Part shown: in pieces, positions 1-7,540 of the stretch
Layout: each line of letters opens with the position of its first letter
How positions within the stretch are numbered: the stretch's first letter is position 1
Source of the DNA: Acetofilamentum sp.
GTDB lineage: Bacteria; Hydrothermota; 32-111
NCBI GenBank assembly: GCA_020721805.1
Contig: DYMB01000001.1
Location: forward strand, 484,363 to 548,362
Direction of reading: 5' to 3'
Length of the DNA stretch: 64,000 nt
Made by a program: the position numbers and the translations under genes
Notes under the pieces: model-generated
The model's database searches: none
Told to the model about the DNA's origin: nothing
What the model saw: the letters and a program-made list of their open reading frames with translations, nothing else

Positions 1-1854
1 AAATTTGAAAAAATTTGTGGTGATATTTTATTTGAAAAAGATAGTCTGAATTTCCAAGGCCCCGAAATTGAGATAATCCCTAAAACAGGTAAAAAACCTG
101 GAACAAGTCTAGTAAGAGCAAACATCTTCTATAAGGAGAGGTTGATTGAAAGTATAGATTTTAAAATCATTCTTTTCAACTGGTTTGAAATATTTGTAAC
201 GCTCCTTGGGGGTCTTGGATTATTCCTTTTTGGAATGAAATTTATGTCAGAGTCTTTGCAGAATTTTGCCGGAGAAAAAATAAAATTTTTTATTACGAAA
301 ATCACAAAAAATACTTTTTCCGGGATTTTAACCGGAACGGTCATTACATCGTTAATTCAATCATCATCAGCAACAACCGTAATAACGGTTGGACTTGTAA
401 ACGCAGGTTTGATGACTCTCTCTCAATCGATTGGAATAATTATGGGAGCGAATATCGGTACGACCATGACAGCCCAACTTATTGCCTTTAAATTGGAATC
501 TTTATCTTTACCTGCTATAACTGCGGGAGTTATAATGATTCTTTTTGGTTCAAGAAAAATCAAAATAGTTGGAGAGACGATCTTTGGATTTGGTTTACTT
601 TTCTATGGTATCTCTTTGATGTCCTCCTCCATATCGCCTCTTAAAGAATCACATAAGATAGTTGAATATATGGTAAAATTTGAGGGCAATCCATTTCTTG
701 CAATGTTATCAGGGATGATCTTGACTTTTATAGTTCAGTCTTCATCAGGAACTGTTGGCCTTACAATGGTTCTTGCAACCCAGGAATTGATCACCATCAA
801 CACCGCTATCCCGTTGATACTGGGCGAAAATATAGGAACAACGATTACAGCCCTTATTGCATCCATTTCCTCAAACACGGATGGGAAGAGAGCCGCTATA
901 ATACATACACTTTTCAATATGATGGGAGTTTCCTATATGATGTTTGGTATATACTTTTTAAAAATAGATGGGATTCCAATTTATTACAAATTTCTTGATA
1001 TTATCACCCCCGGTAAAAATTTAATGGGTGAAAATGTAGGCAGATTTATCGCCAATTCACATACTCTATTCAATGTTTTCAACACTATAATATTACTTCC
1101 TTTTGCAAGTTTTCTCGAAAAAATAAGCAAAATTTTGATAAAAGATAAAAAAACTACAAAGGAAAATTTTTTTGTTACAAAATATCTTGATAAAAATTTA
1201 CTATTAAATCCCCATTTAGCACTTTATAATGTTAAAAAAGAGATGGTAGAGATGATCAAGATAGCATGCGATTCTATAAACTTTTCTACCGATTATCTTG
1301 TAAACGGTCATCCGGAAATTGCAGAACAAATAAGAAAATATGAATTAAAAACCGATTTTCTTCAAAATGAAATAACGAATTATCTAATATCTATTTCAAA
1401 AGAAGAACTCTCAGACGAAGAATTCGCACAGATTCCAGTTCTTATCCATTCAATAAATGATATAGAAAGGATAGGGGATCAATCTATAAATATTCTTGAG
1501 TTTGCAAATTTTATAAAAGATAATGATATAAAGTTACCACAGAAGGCATATATTGAAATAAAAAATATGAATGAAACTTTACAAAAAATGATATCGGAAA
1601 TTATTTTAGCGATTGAGGATATGTCATATGAAAGGATCAATAATATTTTTATCTTTGAAGAGGAGTTGAACGATCTTGAGAAAAAGTATAACAGGGAACA
1701 TCTTCTCAGGTTGTCCAATAAAATATGTGAAAGTTCTTCCGCCGCTGTGTTTACAGATATTTTAACTTCATACGAAAGAAGTGGTGATCACATAACAAAT
1801 ATAGCAGAGGCTATCAAAAATAAATTTCAATGGGGTAAGGATGATAAAGTATAA
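1..1854 (+). CDS. Na+/phosphate cotransporter (NptA/PNaS family) with PhoU-like C-terminus, 5'-partial
   Basis: This membrane protein probably couples sodium to inorganic phosphate transport. Two inverted halves each carry the family signature: QSSSATT about 120 residues into the window frame and QSSSGTVG about 245, each between glycine-rich membrane segments (for example GGLGLFLFGMKFMSESL and MGANIGTTMTAQLIAF). The last 200 residues are a helical, charged PhoU-like domain, normal for bacterial members. The frame has no stop from base 1. A TTG at 142 could be a start, but AAGGAG ends only 3 bases before it, and the 47 codons upstream read as sensible protein ending KKPGTSLVRANIF, like the last strand of an Ig-like domain. 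I therefore treat the gene as continuing upstream, with an extracytoplasmic N-terminal domain fused to the transporter. Its end overlaps hisC by 14 bases. Transporter identity is firm; the fusion is inference. Confidence 0.85.
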   Translation, partial: KFEKICGDILFEKDSLNFQGPEIEIIPKTGKKPGTSLVRANIFYKERLIESIDFKIILFNWFEIFVTLLGGLGLFLFGMKFMSESLQNFAGEKIKFFITKITKNTFSGILTGTVITSLIQSSSATTVITVGLVNAGLMTLSQSIGIIMGANIGTTMTAQLIAFKLESLSLPAITAGVIMILFGSRKIKIVGETIFGFGLLFYGISLMSSSISPLKESHKIVEYMVKFEGNPFLAMLSGMILTFIVQSSSGTVGLTMVLATQELITINTAIPLILGENIGTTITALIASISSNTDGKRAAIIHTLFNMMGVSYMMFGIYFLKIDGIPIYYKFLDIITPGKNLMGENVGRFIANSHTLFNVFNTIILLPFASFLEKISKILIKDKKTTKENFFVTKYLDKNLLLNPHLALYNVKKEMVEMIKIACDSINFSTDYLVNGHPEIAEQIRKYELKTDFLQNEITNYLISISKEELSDEEFAQIPVLIHSINDIERIGDQSINILEFANFIKDNDIKLPQKAYIEIKNMNETLQKMISEIILAIEDMSYERINNIFIFEEELNDLEKKYNREHLLRLSNKICESSSAAVFTDILTSYERSGDHITNIAEAIKNKFQWGKDDKV

Positions 1855-2941
1855 AAAAAATCTTTCAAATGTAAAAAACTATGTCCCTGGTAAACCCGTG
1901 GAAGAAGTAAAACGAGAGTTAAAACTTAAAGGTGAGATTTTAAAACTCGCATCTAATGAAAATCCGCTCGGCATCTCTCCAAAAGCTTTAAAAGTTATAA
2001 AAGACTCTGCAAACGGATTGAATCTTTATCCCGACGATGACAATTTTTATTTAAAGAGAAAACTCTCTAAACTGCTTTCCGTTGGAGAAGATAATATCAT
2101 TATAGGGAATGGTTCGGTTGAGTTAATGAATAATTTGATATTCTCTTTTACAGAACAGAAGGATTTTTTACTTAGAACCGATCCTTCCTTTATAATGTTT
2201 AAAATTTCAGGCTTGATAAATGGTTGTTATGTGGATGAGGTTTCGAATAAGAATTTTCAACTGAATGTTGATGATTTTGTAAAAAAAATGAAAAGAGGAA
2301 AATATTCTATAGTTTATCTCGATAATCCAAACAATCCACTTGGAAGTATGATCTTTGAGGATCGGTTGAAATACCTTTTGAAAAACACGCCATCCGATAC
2401 TCTATTTTTACTTGATGAAGCGTATAACGATTATCTTGATGATGATGTTAAATTTGAATCAATTAAATTTTTAAACAGATATAAGAATCTTTTTATAATT
2501 AGAACCTTTTCAAAAATTTATGGACTTGCTGGATTAAGGATAGGATACGGTGTTGGTTCCAAAGAACTCATCTCTATCCTGATGAAGGTAAGATTACCGT
2601 TCAATGTTAATCTTCTTGCACAGAAAGCTGCACTGGCAGCTCTTGATGATCATTTACATGTTAAGAAAAGTAAAATTTTAAACGATAAGGGAATAAGATT
2701 TTTAACATCCGAATTGGAAAGAATGGGCTTTTTTGTTGTAAAAAGTTATACCAATTTTATTACTTTTGACTCTCAGTTTTTAGGTAAAATTATTTTTGAA
2801 AAACTTCTTAAAAAAAATATAATAGTTAGACCACTTGATAATTATGGACTAAAAAACTTTTTAAGAGTAACCACTTCCACTATGGATGGTAACAGATCGT
2901 TCATAAAAAAAATTAAGGAGGTTTACGATGAAATTCGATGA
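1841..2941 (+). CDS. hisC: Histidinol-phosphate aminotransferase-like PLP enzyme
   Basis: A fold-type I PLP aminotransferase of 366 residues, the usual HisC length. The N-terminus has the family motif LASNENPLG, the middle has NPNNPLGS and LLDEAYNDYLDD, and the PLP lysine is K225 in RTFSKIYGLAGLRIGYG. HisC makes histidinol phosphate from imidazole-acetol phosphate and glutamate; relatives act on aromatic amino acids. No other his gene is in the window, so the physiological substrate is open. The ATG overlaps the transporter gene by 14 bases and follows a GGGGTAAGG stretch, which suggests translational coupling. The gene overlaps ptb by another 14 bases. Confidence 0.85.
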   Translation: MIKYKKNLSNVKNYVPGKPVEEVKRELKLKGEILKLASNENPLGISPKALKVIKDSANGLNLYPDDDNFYLKRKLSKLLSVGEDNIIIGNGSVELMNNLIFSFTEQKDFLLRTDPSFIMFKISGLINGCYVDEVSNKNFQLNVDDFVKKMKRGKYSIVYLDNPNNPLGSMIFEDRLKYLLKNTPSDTLFLLDEAYNDYLDDDVKFESIKFLNRYKNLFIIRTFSKIYGLAGLRIGYGVGSKELISILMKVRLPFNVNLLAQKAALAALDDHLHVKKSKILNDKGIRFLTSELERMGFFVVKSYTNFITFDSQFLGKIIFEKLLKKNIIVRPLDNYGLKNFLRVTTSTMDGNRSFIKKIKEVYDEIR

Positions 2942-3815
2942 TATCGTTGTAAAGGCAAAAAAAAATAAAAAGATACTTTCAGTTGCCTGTGCTGATGATC
3001 AAACTGTAATAAAAGCCTGTTACGATGCATATGATGAAGGGTTATGCACTCCAATATTTGTTGGGGACAGAGAGAGAATAAATCTTATAATCGATGAAAA
3101 TAATTTAAAAAAAGATATGTTTGAAATAGTCGATGAAAAAGATAGAATAGTAGCTTGTGAAAAAGCGGTTAAACTCGTAAAGGAAGAGAAAGCTCATTTT
3201 TTGATGAAAGGTTTTGTTGACACTTCAATTCTTGGAAAAGCTATTTTGAATAAAGAATGGGGGTTGAGATCGGGTAATTCACTCTCTCATGTATCTTTGT
3301 TTGAAATTAAGAATTACCATAAGCCTTTTATATTGACTGATAGTGGTTTTATAATTAAACCCGATATAAATATGAAGGTTGATATAATAAACAATGCTGT
3401 AAAGGTGATGGAAAAACTTGGAGTGAACAATCCTAAGGTATCAATTCTTGCTGCCATAGAAAAAGTGAATCCTGATATGCCTGAGACTGTAGATGCTGCA
3501 ATTATAACTTCAATGAACAGAAGGGGACAGATTAAAAATTGTATCATTGATGGTCCTCTTTCTTTCGATATTACCATTTCAAAAGAATCCGCTGAACATA
3601 AAAATGTAGAAAGTGCGGTTGCGGGTGATGCTGATATAATGGTTGTTCCAGATATAGCATCCGGGAATATAATGGCTAAAACCTTGATCTACTGGACTGA
3701 TTGTAAATTCGCTGGAATAATAGTTGGTGCAAAAGCACCTGTTGTATTGATTTCAAGATCGGATAATGAAAAGAATAAGATGATGTCAATAGCATTCGCT
3801 GCAGCCATCGGATAA
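2928..3815 (+). CDS. ptb: Phosphate butyryltransferase/phosphotransacetylase family enzyme
   Basis: A 295-residue cytoplasmic acyltransferase of the phosphate acetyl/butyryl-transferase family. It is close to the size of clostridial Ptb and shorter than typical Pta. Visible family features are the N-terminal VACADDQTVIKAC stretch, TPIFVGDRERI, LMKGFVDTSILGKAIL, and the C-terminal GNIMAKTLIYW and GAKAPVVLISRSD. It would interconvert an acyl-CoA and phosphate with an acyl phosphate; a butyrate kinase partner (buk) is not present here. The start has the best Shine-Dalgarno in the window, AAGGAGGT, and lies inside the hisC end. The 3' end overlaps the convergent gene on the other strand by 30 bases. 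Acyl specificity cannot be read from the sequence. Confidence 0.85.
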   Translation: MKFDDIVVKAKKNKKILSVACADDQTVIKACYDAYDEGLCTPIFVGDRERINLIIDENNLKKDMFEIVDEKDRIVACEKAVKLVKEEKAHFLMKGFVDTSILGKAILNKEWGLRSGNSLSHVSLFEIKNYHKPFILTDSGFIIKPDINMKVDIINNAVKVMEKLGVNNPKVSILAAIEKVNPDMPETVDAAIITSMNRRGQIKNCIIDGPLSFDITISKESAEHKNVESAVAGDADIMVVPDIASGNIMAKTLIYWTDCKFAGIIVGAKAPVVLISRSDNEKNKMMSIAFAAAIG

Positions 3816-4679
3816 TTTTAATAGATTTTCATCTTTAAGGTATGGCGGGAAAAAATCATAATTTATATCTTTAGTTAAAAGATCATATTTATTTTTGTTA
3901 TGTATTATTTTAGAATGTATTATTTTTAAATTTCTTGTTGAAAACTGTTTTTTGAAAAATGATAAAGAATCACCATCAATAAGACCTCCACCAAGACCAA
4001 TAGATTTTATTCTTTTTTCATATGCAAACTCATAAAATTTTAACAAAATCAAAGTATTGGCAGAAAATTTTTTACCTTCAGGGGTTGAATAATTTGCGAT
4101 ATAATATGAAAAGTCATCAGAATAAAAAAATAAACTTGTTGCCAGACACCTGTCTTTATAAAATGCTGAGAGAGTTAGTGAAAAAGATGAATTTAAAAGT
4201 TTTTTAAGACTTTTTTCATCATAAAAGAATTCATTTCTGTAATTGAGAAAATTTTTTGCCGTATCAAAATCTATTTTTTGCTTTATCGTCAACAGACTGA
4301 GATTCTTTTTTATACTCGATTTTGCCCTTTGAGGTAATGATTTGAAATAATCACCGGGAGTATTTATCACATCTATTATGTAAAATTCGGAAGCCTCAAC
4401 TCTATTTTCAAAAAATTTTACTTTTAAAAATGGGTTGTATCTTATAAATTCACATACTATGTTGTTCTCTTTAATAAATTTTTCTCTTAAATTGTAAAAA
4501 TCTTTCAGATCGTTATCTGAATAATCTTTTTTTATCAATATTCCCTGGTAACCTAAAGAAGAGATTGAAAAATTACCTTTATAGTTTATCAGAAGGAAAG
4601 GATAAAGAAAAGATTCGGTCTGGATTGTATGTAATTTATAAAAATTTAAAAAATTTTTACAGAAAAAAGGATCTTTCAT
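3786..4679 (-). CDS. FemAB/GNAT-like acyltransferase
   Basis: This 297-residue protein looks like one of the FemAB-like members of the GNAT superfamily, which transfer aminoacyl or acyl groups in envelope biosynthesis. Support comes from the C-terminal half. SLPQRAKSSIKKNL resembles the region where FemAB proteins carry R-x-x-I+K, a central stretch reads FYKDRCLATSLFFYSDDFSYY, and the end has IKSIGLGGGLIDGDSLSFFK, like the family's 'D-LGG...DGLxxFKxxF' ending. It starts with an ATGA overlap on the preceding gene and is the last gene of the run that begins with the pilins. Its 3' end runs 30 bases into ptb on the other strand. The substrate is unknown; cell-wall peptide or polysaccharide modification would fit. 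Confidence 0.6.
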   Translation of the reverse strand: MKDPFFCKNFLNFYKLHTIQTESFLYPFLLINYKGNFSISSLGYQGILIKKDYSDNDLKDFYNLREKFIKENNIVCEFIRYNPFLKVKFFENRVEASEFYIIDVINTPGDYFKSLPQRAKSSIKKNLSLLTIKQKIDFDTAKNFLNYRNEFFYDEKSLKKLLNSSFSLTLSAFYKDRCLATSLFFYSDDFSYYIANYSTPEGKKFSANTLILLKFYEFAYEKRIKSIGLGGGLIDGDSLSFFKKQFSTRNLKIIHSKIIHNKNKYDLLTKDINYDFFPPYLKDENLLKLSDGCSECY

Positions 4680-5458
4680 TTTATCTGGAGTAAAATGGAA
4701 AGGAAATTATTTTTGTTTGTTAGAATAAAAGATCTTTTTAGTTTTTCATCAAAAAATTTTAACTTAAATTTTTTTTCATATTTTGTCTTAACATACTCTA
4801 CAAAGGGTATCTTTGATATTCTGTAACCATAGATGATATCTTTGTTGCTTGAAAAGATATAATAAAATTTATCATCCCCGGAAACTTTTTTGTAGATAAC
4901 ATCATTTTTTTCTCTCTTTTCTATTCTTCGTTCAATATATTCTGTAAAAGGATTTAAAAAATTATTGTTGAAAGATTTACCATCCCATTCGTTTGATATT
5001 TTTTTTACATGTTCGTACATCTGTTTCTGGATGATTGTATCGTAAGAGATTTTTTCAATGAGCAGGTTTTCCGTGACGAAAGGCTTAATAAAAAACTCAT
5101 AAATCTGTTTTTCGTTAAAATCTTTTAATCTATCTTTTATGTTTAAAGGTATTTCAGATAAATGGATATTATAATTGAATTCTATATTTTTTCTTGAAAG
5201 ATCTATGTTTTCATCCTTTGCGATAAGATAAAATATCTTATTTTTTATGATCTCTTTTGCTATCGAACAATCAAGTATTGAATCGATTGAGTTAATGATG
5301 ATGAAAAAATTTTTATATTGATAAAATGTTTTTGAATCAATTCTTTCGTTTTCTATCATAAAGAGTTTTTTTTCACTATTTTTTATTAAGTAGATCGAAA
5401 AAAGAATTGTTGTAAAAACTAAAATTGGAAGTAAAATTTTAATAATTTTCTTTTTCAT
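4676..5458 (-). CDS. Hypothetical membrane-anchored protein
   Basis: I do not recognise this 260-residue protein. It begins MKKKIIKILLPILVFTTILF, a signal anchor or signal peptide without a lipobox, followed by a lysine- and isoleucine-rich helical body that should be outside the cytoplasm. The layout (a helical segment with many charged residues, a middle FIKPFVTENLLIEKISYDT, then a more beta-rich end) is reminiscent of SurA/PrsA-type chaperones. I see no rotamase motif, so that stays a suggestion. Start and stop overlap the neighbours by 4 bases on both sides, so it is translated together with the pilin cluster and may serve pilus or envelope assembly. Confidence 0.6.
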   Translation of the reverse strand: MKKKIIKILLPILVFTTILFSIYLIKNSEKKLFMIENERIDSKTFYQYKNFFIIINSIDSILDCSIAKEIIKNKIFYLIAKDENIDLSRKNIEFNYNIHLSEIPLNIKDRLKDFNEKQIYEFFIKPFVTENLLIEKISYDTIIQKQMYEHVKKISNEWDGKSFNNNFLNPFTEYIERRIEKREKNDVIYKKVSGDDKFYYIFSSNKDIIYGYRISKIPFVEYVKTKYEKKFKLKFFDEKLKRSFILTNKNNFLSILLQIK

Positions 5459-5976
5459 AGGAGTTTAATGTTTTGTTTTATGGTATCGTTTAAAAAGATC
5501 AGATAGGAAGGATGAAGATTCTCTTTATATTTTTGTGAATGGTGAGGAACAAGCCCAGACTGATTAAACTGGTTGAGTAAATTTTTTATTATATCTATAT
5601 TATAATTTTGTATCTTTGAAAGTGTTATATTTATATAATCTTCAGGTATAGGTGGAAGGAAATCTTTTGAAAAGAAATCATAATTTTGAAGAAAGAGTTC
5701 AGCAAGAAACCTAGCGGATTTATATTTTCTTAAAAATGGGATGATATGAACCCTTGTGCATCTTTCCGATATCTGCTGGAAAATCTCCTTATTTTTTATA
5801 AGATTATGGTTTTCAAAAAAATCATTTTTAATTCTTTCACCAATATACTTCAAGTCTGGTTTTTCCTTTAACATATGAAATGGACCGGTATATGCCTGAA
5901 TTATAAATTTTACGATATCAACTTCTTCTATAAAATCCGCATAAAGTTTTATCTCATCGTTTAAGAAATCATGCAT
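5455..5976 (-). CDS. Uncharacterised conserved protein with C-terminal HHSxxYxxxxxPxY motif
   Basis: A soluble protein of 173 residues with no signal peptide or membrane segment. Three patches look conserved: VKFIIQAYTGPFHML near the N-terminus, CTRVHIIPFL in the middle, and VPHHSQKYKENLHPSYLIF near the end. From memory these match an uncharacterised bacterial family with 'QxxFGxGHxI' and 'HSexYRexYxPaYRVI' signatures; I cannot name a function. The histidines and tyrosines in both motifs could form an active site. I chose the ATG at 5976 because AGAGG lies 10 bases upstream and the pilX-like gene stops 3 bases before it. An ATG at 5997 in the same frame would overlap pilX by 19 bases and is possible. 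Confidence 0.55.
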   Translation of the reverse strand: MHDFLNDEIKLYADFIEEVDIVKFIIQAYTGPFHMLKEKPDLKYIGERIKNDFFENHNLIKNKEIFQQISERCTRVHIIPFLRKYKSARFLAELFLQNYDFFSKDFLPPIPEDYINITLSKIQNYNIDIIKNLLNQFNQSGLVPHHSQKYKENLHPSYLIFLNDTIKQNIKLL

Positions 5977-5978
5977 TT

Positions 5979-7511
5979 TCAATAAACCTCTTTCCATCCT
6001 ATCAACCTGTAATAAAATGTAGATTCTTTCAAAGTATTTATTAAAGCCTCTTTTGAATAAAGGAAAAACATCCTTGTGCTACTCGCTAAGAATGAAAAAT
6101 CCCCAACATCTCCTTTAACAAGCAATGAACCCAAAACCCAAAAATCGGTTTTACTCAGGCTGATGAATCCCGATTGATAAAAATCACCATCTACATATAT
6201 AAGCCCTTTGTGTTGTAATAGTTTGTTAGAACCAAAAAACAAAAAACTTCTAATCCTTAGATCACCGTTTATCCAGATTACACCCATTGTTCGAGTTGGA
6301 GTGTTTGTTGGTAAATCAACAACTGAACCAAGACCTGATCCGAGTTTAAAATATCTTACACTGTCTGGATCGTCAACCAGTGTTGTTTCCCAATTTATAG
6401 CCTCATTCATCTCTTCTTCAGAAGCATAACCAAGAATTTCATAAAGTTCTGGAACAACGGATTCATATTTTATCATAATATCAGGGTTACCGAAGATCTG
6501 TTTTTTTGATGTACCATAATTTCCAGCGCTTGAGGATGTTGTAGTAACACCTGCAACGCAGCCAGCTTTACTACAATAAGGATCAATTTCTATCCTGTTT
6601 ATGTTCCATGTACCGTCATAGTAATTGTAAAAATAATGATTTTTCCCCGGATGAGAATCTACTGAATCTATTTCTACAAGGTATAAAGGTTCTCCAGTAG
6701 CGTATGAACCAGTTCCAGTCTTAACAGACCAGTCTGAGATCGCAGAAGAAGATGAACTCCCCGGTGCTTTTGGGGCTGGTGTGGTTGGGTCAAAAGGAAC
6801 AACATTAAATGGTGTTGAAAGACGATGATTATGACCAGAAACAAAAGTACCTGAACTTCCGAATAATGTCAAGAATGATGTACTTGATAGAGTTCCTGTG
6901 AATAATGAAGCTTCAATTTTCATATCTAATTCCTGTTTTGCAATCTCAGCAAGTATTTTTTTGACGGCTTTACCGGATCTGGCGGTTATTTCAACAACTT
7001 CAACAGAAGGATATTGATTGATGAGTGAAGGTGTTCCTAAAAATTGTTTTTCTGTTTTTGAATCATAGAAATATATCATGGTCTTATCCTCATTTGTCTT
7101 ATGTCTTATCCTCAAAGATGTTCCTTCCTCATAATTTTTTGTTGTATAATCCATTTCAGGATTATCAGGGTTAAAACCATTAATGTTTGTTTGCAGAGAT
7201 GTCTTGAAAAATTTCCCCATGGTTGAATCATCAAGTTCTGAATGGTCTTCGAATAGAATAATAGTTTCCCAGTTTGGATTTAAGGGATTAGAAGTGTCAC
7301 CTATAAAATTTGAGTCAGTTTTAATAAGGTTCATTCTATGCTTTATCTCATCAATTGCTGATTCTGCTATAGATATAACCTGAATAGAATTCGCCTGATA
7401 GTTGGATATAGCAGTTTCATTTTTTATAGTAAAGAACAAACCTGCCGATAATAGTGATAACATTAAGAGTATCATTATGGTTGTAACGAGTGCTATTCCT
7501 TTTTTTTTCAT
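5979..7511 (-). CDS. PilX-like type IV pilus assembly/minor pilin protein
   Basis: The N-terminus MKKKGIALVTTIMILLMLSL is the PilX N-terminal signature: a short basic leader, a Gly, and a hydrophobic helix without Glu5. It is followed by an amphipathic helix (NYQANSIQVISIAESAIDEI). The remaining 450 residues are Ser/Gly/Thr-rich and should form an extracellular beta domain. Its C-terminal part (MGVIWINGDLRIRSFLFFG, GLIYVDGDFYQSGFISL, VLGSLLVKGDVGDFSF) reads as short repeated beta-strand turns like a small beta-helix. At 510 residues it is far longer than classical PilX (about 200) and resembles the long PilX-type proteins of other FCB and deltaproteobacterial genomes. The ATG lies 29 bases after the large PilW-like gene. 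It probably acts in pilus priming or adhesion. Confidence 0.75.
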   Translation of the reverse strand: MKKKGIALVTTIMILLMLSLLSAGLFFTIKNETAISNYQANSIQVISIAESAIDEIKHRMNLIKTDSNFIGDTSNPLNPNWETIILFEDHSELDDSTMGKFFKTSLQTNINGFNPDNPEMDYTTKNYEEGTSLRIRHKTNEDKTMIYFYDSKTEKQFLGTPSLINQYPSVEVVEITARSGKAVKKILAEIAKQELDMKIEASLFTGTLSSTSFLTLFGSSGTFVSGHNHRLSTPFNVVPFDPTTPAPKAPGSSSSSAISDWSVKTGTGSYATGEPLYLVEIDSVDSHPGKNHYFYNYYDGTWNINRIEIDPYCSKAGCVAGVTTTSSSAGNYGTSKKQIFGNPDIMIKYESVVPELYEILGYASEEEMNEAINWETTLVDDPDSVRYFKLGSGLGSVVDLPTNTPTRTMGVIWINGDLRIRSFLFFGSNKLLQHKGLIYVDGDFYQSGFISLSKTDFWVLGSLLVKGDVGDFSFLASSTRMFFLYSKEALINTLKESTFYYRLIGWKEVY

Positions 7512-7540
7512 AAATATTCCTTTGTTATTAAATTATTAGG

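Noticed and set aside
1841..2941. Part of a histidine operon
   Set aside because: No other his gene is nearby; only a single HisC-like aminotransferase is present.
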